The translations under genes were made by a program, and so were the position numbers. Of a DNA stretch of 64,000 nucleotides, positions 11,720-22,161 are shown one piece after another. How positions within the stretch are numbered: position 1 is the first letter of the stretch; each line of letters begins with the position of its first letter. The notes under the pieces were generated by a model. The model was not told the DNA's origin and ran no database searches. It worked only from the letters and a program-made list of their open reading frames with translations. Origin of the DNA: Pseudophaeomoniella oleicola (taxonomy: Eukaryota > Ascomycota > Eurotiomycetes > Phaeomoniellales > Phaeomoniellaceae); the NCBI GenBank assembly GCA_003868215.1, contig QWDQ01000016.1, forward strand, positions 1-64,000. Direction: 5' to 3'.

Positions 11720-12248
11720 CTAAGCGTCAGCCTTGACGGCATACTTCCTCTGAGGGAAGTGGGTCTGCTTCTTCTTTTGCTTCTCGGTAACTCTTGAGGC
11801 ATCGGCCTTGCTCAATTGTCTTCTGATAGCACGGGTCTTCTTGGCTCGGAGATCGAGTGGTGTGTACTTCTTCTTTGCGTAATATTGGCGGAGAGCATTT
11901 CGCTGGTTGGAGTTGATGACTGTGAGAACTCGGGCAACCGACTTGCGAAGGTCATGTCTGTAGCAAAAGAAAAGCATCAGTACTTGTGCGCCCTTCCGAT
12001 TCCAGCCCTTTCATCTCATCTGGAGATAGGAGTTATTCGCAACGTACATTCTGGTAAGCTTTGATGAAGCGCCTCCAGAGACCTTTTGAACGCGCAATTG
12101 AAGAAGCTCAGACTTGAGCTCATCAAGTTGCTTCTTCAAATCATCCTTGCTCTTGCCCCAGAGTTGGCCGGTCTTAACCTTTGCGGACGACTGTTAAAAA
12201 AACGTTAGCCTTCGATCTCCAACCTTCCATATCGATCGTTCGTACCAT
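11720..12248 (-). CDS. RPL35: 60S ribosomal protein L35 (uL29), three exons
   Basis: Exons on the minus strand are 12246-12248 (the ATG alone), 12048-12190 and 11720-11957. Introns have donors GTACGA and GTACGT. Joined they give 127 aa starting [19 protein letters not shown] and containing the uL29 helical hairpin ([19 protein letters not shown]). The eukaryote-specific C-terminal half follows: [40 protein letters not shown], and a tail rich in Lys and Arg. Length fits the family. The protein sits near the exit tunnel of the large subunit and helps dock nascent-chain factors (family knowledge). The first intron directly after the ATG is a common fungal ribosomal-protein arrangement. The gene is divergent from Gos1 across about 640 bp. 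Confidence 0.96.
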
Positions 12249-12891
12249 GGTGATTTGCTGTCGTTAAGGTCGTTGTCGTGATGAGTTTGTCGATTGTCGC
12301 AAGAGTGTAGATCGGGCTTCAATCAAGTAGAGAAATTTGGTTTGTGTGCGCTTCTTGGCGGGAATTGTTCAAAAAGTCTCCAGGAAGGTTTGCCGTGGAT
12401 AAGTGGAACCAGCGTCCTGATTTGATCTATCTCTGTACCGAAAATATCAGGCTTGTAAATTATCGTATTATTGATACCTTCCTACCTGCCGAGTCTGTAC
12501 CTGCATTATCCTTAGATGCTAAGATTCTACATTATCATACTTATACATGATAAAGCTAACCAGTCGCTACTGGATTTGATGCTTACGTTCGTTACCTTTG
12601 ATTTGACCATCTTTTATCTCCGGTGCGAAAGTCGATGGACCAGAGACGGCTTTACAGTACGCCGGTACCATACTGTTACACGTGGGTAACGTTGGCCGGG
12701 AGTCGGATATGGGGACGGAACGCTACTTGCATCATCAGGCCAGGCAACGCCATGGAACAGAGAACAGACAGCAGTGCAGATATCTCAAAGGGACAACAAG
12801 GCCTCGTCGTTGATAGCATGAGATTGCCATATGCGTTTGTTTAGCGGTATCATCATTTTGCACGAACACGTTGGCAAAGTGACTGGCCCCA
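12249..12891. promoter_or_regulatory. Shared divergent region between L35 and Gos1
   Basis: Separates the ATGs of the minus-strand L35 gene and the plus-strand Gos1 gene. It must contain both promoters. I do not see a clear TATA box or a recognisable operator. Confidence 0.5.
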
Positions 12892-13676
12892 ATGTCGGCT
12901 TCTACTGGCCAAGGATGGGCGCAACTACGGCAGCAGACACGAAACCTTGAAGGCCAGGTACGAATTCTTCATCGCAGCTCATACTTTCAGATACTTATGG
13001 GTTCAACAGACTGAATCTCTATTCCACACATATTCCCAATTCGCGTCCACGACTACCTTACCCCCAAAACCATCTGACGAGGAGAACCGGTTAGAGGCGC
13101 AAATACAGGAACTTCTAGAGAAGGTAGGGTTCTCCTCTAACTGCTATCTAAACTCGTTCTTACTCGCGACAGAGAGAGCATCTAGTATCCCAATTAACAC
13201 GCCTCCTGGACTCCGAGAATGCCCTCACATCCTCCGCCCTTAAACAGTCGAATCTTGCCCGACATCGTGAACTCCTAGCAGACCATCGGCGGGAGCTTTC
13301 GAGGTTAAAATCAAGTATCGCGGAAGCGAGAGACAGGATACACCTTCTATCCAACATCCGGTCTGATATCTCAGCATATCGATCATCCAACCCCGAGGCT
13401 GCAGAAGCCGAATACATGCTTCAAGAGCGCGGTCGGGTCGACAATAGCCACAATATGATCGATAATGTCATAAGTCAAGCATATGCCATCAATGAGAATT
13501 TTGGTATACAAAGGGAAACACTGGCTAGTATCAACAGGAGGATTGTTGGCGCGGCCAGTCAAGTACCTGGGATCAACGGACTAATTGGGCGCATTGGGTC
13601 TAAAAGAAGACGGGATGGTATAATTCTGGGGTCTTTCATCGCGTTCTGCTTCCTGATGTTGCTGTATTTTCGGTAA
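12892..13676 (+). CDS. GOS1: Golgi SNARE Gos1 (GOSR1/GS28 family), three exons
   Basis: Exons 12892-12957, 13010-13123 and 13173-13676 encode 227 aa. The introns (52 and 49 bp) run GTACGA to AACAG and GTAGGG to GACAG. The N-terminus MSASTGQGWAQLRQQTRNLE and the adjoining TESLFHTYSQFA form the first N-terminal helix of Gos1 proteins; the middle is coiled coil (REHLVSQLTRLLDSENALTS and the following helix). The SNARE motif lies about 150-205, followed by a C-terminal anchor (IILGSFIAFCFLMLLYF). It acts as a Q-SNARE in transport to and within the Golgi (family knowledge). The 3' end converges on Atp10 with about 115 bp between them. Confidence 0.94.
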
Positions 13677-13792
13677 TAACATCGCTTTCAGGCGTCTTTG
13701 ATTGGTTCAATCGAGTATGGGCCCAGCAGGTATGTAGGAACGACATCAAGAATGAAGCGTAAGGCGTGAGAAGAACTTTTTATACAAGGGTA

Positions 13793-14890
13793 TCAGGATG
13801 CTATGGCAATTTTACTTACAACGGCGGATGCGTCCTTCTTTGCTTCCCCGTCTAATTGCTTTTCAGTCTCTTCCATTAAGCGCCTTATGCACGAGTTCAT
13901 ACTCGTGATTTCTGCTGGCTCTGCATTGCCACTCCCTGCCCAGCGAATTCTACAATGCCGATCTATGAGATATACGTAGCCAACCTTGCTGTTGAGGAAC
14001 CCCATGGCGTCCCTGACCTCGCTGTTATGGAGGCTCTTGTTGACGATGAAGTACCGTCCCCAATCTTCCGCCCTCATCTGCTTTCGTAGGCGATATTTGA
14101 AGGCAGTTACCACCAGCCTCCGAAGCCAGTTGTCCTCATAGTTGATGCGAGTCAGCTGTAGCATTCCCTGACTTTGGTTTTTGAGCATATCCATGAGCTC
14201 ATGGTTATGGTCGACAAAAGTCTTGACCTGGTTCTCCGCCCAAAGTCCGCTGAAGATAGCCACCACGTTGACCTTACCCTCCAGGACCCGTGTTGTGCTC
14301 CAACCAAGATTCGGCATCCATGTGGCATGCCCCTTGTCCAATAATGTATCTCCCCAGATATTTGGAAACCAACCAGCCTTCTCTCCGCGAAAAAGTCTTT
14401 CATTGGCGACAAAGCTCTTGCCCTTCGCGTGTCTCATATTAGTCCAATCTCTGAAGTAAGGCTTGGCGAATTCCGTTTTGAGCTCCTGTCTGCGTTTTAG
14501 ATGACGCTCATAATCAGTCAAGTCGCGGTGCCGCTCCCTTAGAGTACGAGGATCCAACCCAGTATTCTGATTAAGCTCGGGGGGGTAAGCTAAGCCAATG
14601 GGATGGCTTAATGGCTTGGGAACGAATGCCTCTTGTTTTGCGCCGCTCGGAAGTGGGATCTGGGAATGTCGAGAATAAGCCGGCTGTGGAGGGACACGCA
14701 GCTTGGATACATCGGACTTGCTATCATTTGACGCATATCGCCGACTAGGACCAAGTATCGCTGGTGGGAGGTGGACTTTTCGGCGAAGATGGCGCATGGA
14801 GTTCGTTATGTTCTGAGAGACGCATTGCGGCGATCGCGCTGCACGAAGAAGTAAGGACGCTAGATATTCGTGAGAGATGGATACACTCAT
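13793..14890 (-). CDS. ATP10: Mitochondrial ATP synthase assembly factor Atp10
   Basis: Frame of 365 aa from the ATG at 14888-14890; an in-frame ATG at 14981-14983 would add 31 residues. The first 60 residues are Arg/Ser-rich and lack acidic residues early on, like a mitochondrial presequence. The Atp10 core follows: KPYFRDWTNMRHAKGKSFVA, then GWFPNIWGDTLL, and a thioredoxin-like stretch NVVAIFSGLWAENQVKTFVD. The end has VGYVYLIDRHCRIRWAGSGN. Atp10 helps assemble Fo by chaperoning subunit 6 (family knowledge). A perfect donor GTAAGT near the end (13814-13819) raises the possibility that the last eight residues are read-through of an intron and that a short last exon lies downstream. Confidence 0.9.
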   Translation of the reverse strand: MSVSISHEYLASLLLRAARSPQCVSQNITNSMRHLRRKVHLPPAILGPSRRYASNDSKSDVSKLRVPPQPAYSRHSQIPLPSGAKQEAFVPKPLSHPIGLAYPPELNQNTGLDPRTLRERHRDLTDYERHLKRRQELKTEFAKPYFRDWTNMRHAKGKSFVANERLFRGEKAGWFPNIWGDTLLDKGHATWMPNLGWSTTRVLEGKVNVVAIFSGLWAENQVKTFVDHNHELMDMLKNQSQGMLQLTRINYEDNWLRRLVVTAFKYRLRKQMRAEDWGRYFIVNKSLHNSEVRDAMGFLNSKVGYVYLIDRHCRIRWAGSGNAEPAEITSMNSCIRRLMEETEKQLDGEAKKDASAVVSKIAIAS

Positions 14891-15966
14891 GATGTTACAG
14901 CAGATGCTGTCTGTGTCGATGAAGCACAAGTGGCTCGACAACGAAAACTTGCGATTGAATGGGGAAGCTTGAGCACGGACCAAGCGGCCCGAACGTTCTC
15001 TCCGCGGCCTTGGCTCCCTCCTCCTTCCCTCAACTCTCTCTGCCCCCTACTTGTTACCAACCACTAACTCCCATTTTGTCGTATTCACCACTCATGGACC
15101 TTTTCCAATTTCCGTTGCAAAACGGACTACTGAATGCTTTGTCCTTTTCGTGTTAGCTGCTTCAAGGATCGTGTCTTATAATAGCTCCAAAGGGGCAGCG
15201 AGTGATGTCACAACATCCAGTCTCTCATGCGATATCGGGTCTAGACATTGATCGGGCGAGACTTGAGTTTTACCATTTAGAGTATACTGCTATTGTAGCA
15301 GTTGACGCCAGTGATGACCATGCACCGGACTGTTTGCGTGTGGCCGATTGCGAGACGCATCTGAAACTCGGAACGCTTGACATCTTCCAAGATGGTGCAA
15401 GAATGCCAAGAGCCTCAATCCACCACTCACAATGCTTATGGCTTCAAACTCTCTCGCCTACAGATTCTATCTCATTTCCACTATGTGGTCTAGGAGATCC
15501 AAAGGCAGGACCATCTAGAACCCCCTCATTAATGCCGTCCGCGGTATAGTCGCTGTGTCCAAGACGAGATCGATAGCTTGGGGCAAAGTTTCTTGAGGCA
15601 AAACCCTTGTCGAGCGGTTGTAACCGTTGAGATTCACTCCACATCCATGTGCTGCTGTTTGAAAGCCGTTGCAAGAAGGGACTGTAGTAGTTTCGCTTGG
15701 GAGCCAGTCCTAAGCATTGCTTTTGTTTGTGACCAGCCTCATTTCCTCATGCTCCTGTCTTTCTTATATAAGGGTGGTAGCCAACCGCCATGAAAAGAAC
15801 TTTTGCATACACTCCATTCACTACAATTCAATCCTATCTTTTATCAAAGACTTTCGCTTCTTCTCTGGCCGGTCCAGTCCTTTCGCTCTACTTACATCTT
15901 ATCATTCGCTCTTTCGAAACTCTTATCAGACTTTTATCAAAACATCAATCTTTATTTACAATCACC
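14891..15966. other. 1.1 kb between Atp10 and the small secreted protein
   Basis: Holds the two divergent promoters. A 115-aa open frame at 15202-15549 (+) starts with ATG but has no recognisable feature and is overlapped by a minus-strand frame; I do not call it a gene. Confidence 0.45.
15765..15772 (+). promoter_or_regulatory. Candidate TATA box of the small secreted protein gene
   Basis: TATATAAG lies about 195 bp before the ATG at 15967, followed by a pyrimidine-rich leader. Position and spacing fit a strongly expressed fungal gene with a leader of roughly 160 bases. Transcript ends are not visible from sequence. Confidence 0.45.
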
Positions 15967-16534
15967 ATGCAGTTCAAAAGTGCCTCCTTGATCCTCGCGA
16001 TCCTCGCTGCCACTTCTCTCGCAGCCCCTATTGCCGATGCTCCTTTCCCCAAGAGAGCCAATCTCCTTACTGTCCAGCCATTCAGCCAATTGTCCATAAG
16101 GTTCGTACCTCTGACTATTCCCTCGAAGATACCCCTACTGACTGCCCATCAACAGCAACGGAACTGCAGGAAACGCAAAGGCCGAGGCTCTCGCCAAGAT
16201 CTCAGCCCTTCCATCCGATCTTTCTACCGTCTCTGATGCCGATGCGGAGACCCTTGAGACTGAACGTAAATCCGCTGAGGACGCCGAGACTTCAGCTTTC
16301 AATCCTGCAGTCGACGCAGCCAGTGGTGATGCTGCCACTGCTTTGCAAAATGGAAAGATAAAGAACAAGGTACTCAAATTGACCTTGGAAGTTGCCGGCT
16401 TGCAAATCAAGCAAGCTCAAGGCCAGGACGTTACGGACGACATGGCGAAGGAACAGAAGAAGTTGGACACCAACATCAAACTCGACCAGGCTGCTGCTGG
16501 ACAGGCTTCGCAGTCTGTCAGCTTTGACGGTTGA
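15967..16534 (+). CDS. Small secreted protein with Kex2-like site, two exons
   Basis: Exons 15967-16100 and 16156-16534 (55 bp intron, GTTCGT to CAACAG) give 170 aa. Residues 1-20 are a clear signal peptide (LILAILAATSLAAP). A Lys-Arg at about 29-30 (PFPKR) looks like a Kex2 processing site. The mature part has no cysteine, is rich in Ala, Glu, Lys and Gln, and is predicted to be helical: AEALAKISALPSDLSTVSDA, then a segment around KIKNKVLKLTLEVAGLQIKQ, ending GQASQSVSFDG. Similar Cys-free small secreted proteins occur in many plant-associated ascomycetes; function unknown. The leader upstream is long and pyrimidine-rich, suggesting strong expression. Confidence 0.85.
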
Positions 16535-17334
16535 GAGGCGTTGTATAATAACTATATCTCATATATCCTCGTTTGCATTAGGCTTGCGAAAGTAATAGTC
16601 TTGGCCATCGGAGGATAAATGCGTATGCCAACACATAAACCACGCCACGATCTTTCCACATTCCACATTCTCCTGGCTAGGCTCCTGCACTTCCTAATTT
16701 AGTAGATTGTCCACTTATCGATGTTCTCATCGCGAGCGGTTCTCTGGTGAAGAGACCGGGGTCGCAAACCAACACAAGCTGCATAAACACAATTTTTCTC
16801 TTGTCCCGACATCAAATGGAAATGACTTCATACTTCAGTAGGGTAAGGTTAGGTAGATTTCACGAGTGTCAAGGCATATGAGTCTGATGGTAGCGTTGTC
16901 GTGATGTATATACCTACTCTTAAAGCGGCAAAATGCTATTTCTTCTTTAGGTAGTAGGTACACTACGAAGTATTGCTGCTGTATGTATGATCAGAAACCC
17001 GTCAATGATAGACCGACTTCACATTTGTTAGGTGTTGTGAATCTAGATCAAACAATCTTACAAGGCTTTTTATCAAGCAATAGACATGCATGTTGTTATA
17101 GCCTAAAGCAAAGACTTTTGATGTCGGTCTAAATGGTAGTACCTTAGAGAACAAAGAAACCGGTGAAGACGCTAAGCTTAGACAATATTATATTTACTCC
17201 GCTTCGTACACTTACATCGACGTCAGTAATAATTATATGTTGTTGTTACACGGTTACTATGGGCGTGTCTGCATAAATTCGTGTGTAACGGGTTGTGACA
17301 TGAAAAGAAGTGAAATGTCGAGAGCAGAAACACA
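16535..17334. other. 0.8 kb intergenic region
   Basis: AT-richer than the flanks, with TAGGTA and ACTACGAAGTA-like fragments near 16925-16975. No gene seen. Promoter of Pol4 is at its right end. Confidence 0.5.
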
Positions 17335-19521
17335 ATGGCACGGCAGGCGCAGGAAGCGGAGGAGAGGGAACGATTCTATGAACACCTTTTCTCTTTAGAT
17401 GATGATGATGATGATAATGAAAACTTGGGTCTTCTGCACCAAAGATCAAGACGACGTTCAACTCAGCCTCAAATACCGCCAGACAGCAATGTGCACGGGG
17501 AGAATCACCCACGTCTTGGGTCTTCTCTGATCCGAGCGCACACTGAACCATCACCTCGGGCATGTCTTTCACCACGAAATCATGGTAGCGTTGCACGACC
17601 TACAACAGCAGACATAGTCCAACCGGCATTATTGGATGCAACGCTAGATGGTCCACCCTACGTATGCACTGCCAAAGGCGAAATGCCCAATGCAAGATCC
17701 CGCAAAGCGAAGCCGGAAGCCATCCCTGAAGGACAACACATTTTCAGAGGGTTGTTCTTCTACTTCGTCCCTAATGACAATGTTGGCGCAGCACGCAGGA
17801 GACGCATTGCAAAAGCCGAACAGTATGGCGCCGTGAGGGCCAAGACATGGGACAAAGATGTCACTCATGTTATCGTCGATAAAGACATCACATTCGAGGA
17901 TGTGCTGAAGCACCTGAAGTTGGAAGATACCCCAAAGGATATCGCCTTCGTCAACGAAGATTATCCCGCTGAATGTATTGGCTTTAGGGCAATCCTTGAT
18001 ACTTCTAGCTCGAGATTTCGAGTAAGTGGACAGCATTCAACAAAGGTTCGGCAGGAGGACGAGCAGGTCCTTGAGAACCTTGATGCAGAAGTTATATTGA
18101 GACCATCAACGCCCAGACGATCCAGTGTAGGGACCACCGCGGAGGGTCAACTGAAGTCCCAGGCCACGGCTGAACTGGGTTCCGAGGTTCAAGACTCACA
18201 AGAAGTATCGGATGCTCAGAGCAGTGTTGTCAACGGGGACATATCGACGTACCAGGATGATCTGTCTTATATCATACAAGATGTGAAGAAGACGAGTGAT
18301 CTTGTAAGCCCCCCCCGAACACCTCACCTATTGATTGCTGACGGTCTGTAGCCTCTCGATCTTGAAGAAGATTCGAGACCCAGTTTCACATCGAGTGTGA
18401 GCTTAGAAACAGCGTTTAGTACCGACGATGAAGGCACTCAGGAACCGCCGAAGAAGAAGAATAGAAAGAACACGACAGAGGATCTTTCTTTGTTCTCTTG
18501 CATGCATAAAAGCGAAGGAGACAAGAACAAGGATAACCCCAACGCGCGTACGATTGATGTCTTGCAAGAGATGGCGACGTACTACGACCGGGTTGGCGAT
18601 AGCTGGCGCACCAGGGCTTACAGGAAGGCCATATCTGAACTGCGTAAGCAAGATGTCAAGATCATCACCAAAGAGCAAGCAATTCAACTTCCCAACGTCG
18701 GCGATCGACTAGCTGATAAAATCGAGGAGATTGTTTGGACTAATCGGCTCAGACGCCTGGAAGCGACGTCTGCGGATCCTAATGAGAAAATTCTTCAATT
18801 GTTCATGGGCGTCTATCATGCCGGGTATCCGCAAGCTTTGAAATGGATTGCCCAGGGCCATCGAACACTCATAGATCTGCAGACCAAGGCAGAGCTCACT
18901 GCTAATCAAAAGATCGGTGTTGAGCATTACGCTGACTTTCTGCAACGAATTCCACGGAGCGAAGTCGCCGCTCATAGTGCGATAGTCCAGCAAGAGGCGT
19001 TGAAAGAAGATCCCAACATGACAGTCATCACGGGTGGTTCATACCGTCGCGGAAGTTTGAAATCAGGCGATATTGACCTCCTCATCACCAAAGAAGGGGC
19101 ATCGATGTCGGATATCCGAGATGTTATGCTACCAGTCATTGATCGCCTCAAAAAGTCGAGATTTCTTGTAGCTGAACTTGCAGCGGGGCACGACAGGGGT
19201 AACAGCTCGAAGTGGCATGGAGCATGTTGCCTTGCAGGAACAGAAGTCTGGCGGAGGATTGACTTGTTGTTTGTCCCATGGGAGTCCCTCGGTGCAGCCC
19301 TCATTTATTTCACGGGGAATGACATTTTTAACCGCAGCATCCGTTTGCTTGCAAGTCGCAAAGGCATGAGGCTGAATCAACATGGGCTCTACGGCGATGT
19401 CATGAGAGGACCGCAAAGGAGCAGACTGACGGAGGGCCGGTTGATAGAAGGACAGGATGAAAAGAGGATCTTCGAGATTCTTGGAGTACCCTATCGACCC
19501 CCGGAACATCGTATCTGCTAG
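17335..19521 (+). CDS. POL4: Family-X DNA polymerase (Pol4, lambda/mu type), two exons
   Basis: Exons 17335-18303 and 18352-19521 with a 48 bp intron (GTAAGC to TGTAG) encode 712 aa. A BRCT domain spans about 140-225 (IFRGLFFYFVPND, then KTWDKDVTHVIVDKDI). The 8 kDa region follows (about 390-440) with a helix-hairpin-helix around LPNVGDRLADKIEEIV and a second one around YHAGYPQALKWI. The palm has GGSYRRGSLKSGDIDLLI at about 551-568 with the two catalytic aspartates of GDID, and the third in RRIDLLFVP. The fingers/thumb end with NQHGLYGD and FEILGVPYRPPEHR. It fills gaps in non-homologous end joining and base excision repair (family knowledge). An acidic run (six Asp) lies near residue 24. The N-terminal 135 residues look disordered. 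Confidence 0.95.
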
Positions 19522-20758
19522 GCTAGACCCGTCGTTGACAGAGTCGGTGCCAATGTGAAATTGGATAGCGAAAAATGTGAGATAGGTACGATATCCCTGC
19601 TGTATTGGGTGTCGATCACTGAAGTCGGCTCGTCGGCTTGCCAATTTGGACTTCTAGGATTGGTTCGGCTAGGGGTAGTTTGGGGGCTTCGAGTACTATT
19701 ATTATCACAAGGCGTTATCTTCTACAATTATTGATGTAATATTCAATACTACGTAGTAGGTAGAGAGACCGTAGTCGTATGCCTGCAGCATTCTATCGAA
19801 TTCTTGGTGAAGTGTGCCTCCTTACCTATAAGTTAGTAGGTAGTATGCGACGTCCCTAATCCGAATGCCTTAGTATCGACACAGGCATCTACCTGGTAGG
19901 CAGGAGATAGCCGACAATAGAATTAGACGACTGAGCCTGACACAACGGTGAGTCTGTCTCAATATCCCCCGGCTGAAGTTATGTTTTGACTGACGAAGTC
20001 GGTGCTCGAAGTACAGTAGGCGCCTTGATTGCACTATTGTAAGCTGACGACGAGAGTCGGCCCCATAACACCTTTAAGTCTGCTGAAGAGCCCTGTTAAA
20101 ATGGTGCCTAATCGGTATCACATTAGGTAAGGCGCTTTAACTGTTAGCATCTCAACTAGGGCTATGTCTCCCACTTCACACACATTCCCAGTCACATCAA
20201 TCGCTCACCCACGTAGACTAACGCTACCTTACCTTATCTTAATCGCATCATCATCATTCTCTCCTACTTCTTCATCTAGTTCCTCTTTCGCAATCTTCAT
20301 AGAGTCTCATCGCCATCTGCAAAAGGAAGAGAAGCATCATAGAACCAATTCGCCAAGGCTGAACCCTCGCTGGTCCGGAAAACACTAGAACCCCGATAGA
20401 ACCCAAGAGTGGAAACGAATCTCTACTTCAGACTCCAGTGGCTGGCCGCTTCAGTGTTTCCGGCCCCGTAGAGGAACTGGGCTGCGTCGATCGAGAATAT
20501 CAAACGTCATCTCTACAACATCGACTTTCCTCACCCCTTTTTTAACGCGAACAGAGATCGATACTCAAGTCTCTCAATATGCTTGAAAGGGAAAGAAGAA
20601 GGTTGTCAAATGCCTTGAACAGCAGGTACATCTATGGCAAAATTGTAAGATACTTTCCCTCCAACAGCAACTCCGCTCGCGAGTCACCGCTTCATCACGA
20701 ACTGACTCGTTATCCTTATCCATAGCCTCTCCTGCATGCCATCGTCTTCTTCATCGAA
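19522..20758. other. 1.2 kb intergenic region
   Basis: Contains one exact TACTACGTAGTA (19747-19758) next to TAGGTAG repeats. A long pyrimidine-rich leader (about 20160-20320) precedes the Mpv17 gene and includes an ATG at 20164 opening a 74-codon frame, which could be an upstream frame if transcription begins that early. No independent gene is supported. Confidence 0.45.
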
Positions 20759-21560
20759 ATGGCAATAACAGCGCGGCTCGTTGCCAAGTTTAACTCCTAC
20801 TACGCCGAAAGACCTCTCCTCACGACTATGCTCACCAACGCCATCCTGGGTGGCATCGCAGACACAACAGCCCAGATTCTCACCGCCTATCAATCACGAC
20901 AACGGAATGGCGCTTCATCTCCGTCAACTGAACCGTCAAGTTTTTTCGAGATTGAAATACAAGATCTGAACCGTGATGATGAGAAGCCGCATCGATGGGA
21001 AGAACAGTTGATACCAACTACGAGGACTGGAGTACCACCATTCGACTTCGAGCGCCTAACGCGATTTATGGCATATGGGTTTTTGATGGCACCAGTACAA
21101 TTCAAATGGTTCCAAGGACTCAGCAAGGTGTTTCCAATTACGAAGGGCAGAGGTACTGTGCCAGCTCTGCAGAGAGTGGCATGCGATCAGCTGATCTTTG
21201 CGCCCCTTGGTATGTTCTCGAGATACCGTTTGGCGCATCCAGGAGTCGTAGCTAACTCTCATTCAAGGGCTAGGATGCTTCTTTACATTTATGACAGTTG
21301 CCGAAGGTGGTGGTAAGCGTGCCATCGCTCGCAAGTTCCAGGATGTATATGTACCCGCTCTCAAGGCCAACTACCTGCTCTGGCCAGCCGTTCAGATCTT
21401 GAACTTCCGCGTCATACCTATCCAGTTCCAGATTGTATGTGCCTTCCATGCTATAGCAGGTTCTGCTCATTTACTGACAACTTCATAGCCATTCGTGTCC
21501 ACCATCGGTATTGCTTGGACCGCATATCTTTCTCTGACCAATTCTGCCGAGGAAGAATAA
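20759..21560 (+). CDS. Mpv17/PMP22-family membrane protein (Sym1-like), three exons
   Basis: Exons 20759-21209, 21268-21434 and 21489-21560 give 229 aa. Introns are 58 and 54 bp with donors GTATGT and acceptors CAAG and ATAG. The N-terminus FNSYYAERPLLTTMLTNAIL is the family opening (short amphipathic piece, then TM1). The centre has the diagnostic block ERLTRFMAYGFLMAPVQFKW, and the end has NYLLWPAVQILNFRVIPIQF followed by PFVSTIGIAWTAYLS, the fourth membrane span. A 50-residue polar insert between TM1 and TM2 (about 43-92) is longer than in yeast Sym1. The family acts in the mitochondrial inner membrane or peroxisomes. Which organelle applies here cannot be told, so no symbol is given. Confidence 0.92.
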
Positions 21561-22161
21561 GTGGTCGCCGGCAGTATATGTACGGAGTTTTGGTGTCAGT
21601 TGCTGTCTGCTTCACATGAGGTCTTTTTTTCTATTGCTTCTTGGACGTTTTGAGGCACTGTAAGCGGAGTTCAATCAACATGAATTGGCGTTCTCTATTC
21701 GGTGCTACGGATCAGGAGATACGTGGGTTGGCGGGAGTTACCGGGTATGGTTAGATACAGTTCTTCACACCATCTCGTGATAGTGGTGCGTCAATTCAAG
21801 AAACATCACCAGATATAAAAGTCCACTTGCCCAAACTCTCTCGTCGTTGTTCGATCCGGTTTACTGCAGTTTTGTCGAATAATAGACCGAAAGGGCTACA
21901 TACTCAAATTGAAGACTCAGTAGGGCCGATTCAGATCTCTCGGTCTCAAGAGTTTGTCGAATTATTTGTTCCATTGGGGCCGGCCTCCAACGTCACGGAA
22001 CAATAAAGAAAATCGAGCCCCTCCATCAAACCACCCCGCCATAACATAATATAACCATCCCGAGCAACATAGAAAAGCAATCCTTCATCCAAATTGCTTC
22101 AATTGATCCCACCACAACTCTGCACAGATTCAGAACCGTTTAATAAGAACACGTAATCATC
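21561..22161. other. Promoter region of the phosphoglycerate kinase gene
   Basis: 600 bp between the Mpv17 gene and PGK. The left part holds the 3' UTR of the former. TATAAAA at 21814-21820 is a possible but distant TATA element, and the last 150 bases are A/C-rich as in leaders of abundant fungal messages. Confidence 0.5.

Noticed and set aside
15202-15549. 115-codon ATG frame before the small secreted protein
   Set aside because: No recognisable composition, overlapped by a minus-strand frame, and no splice context.
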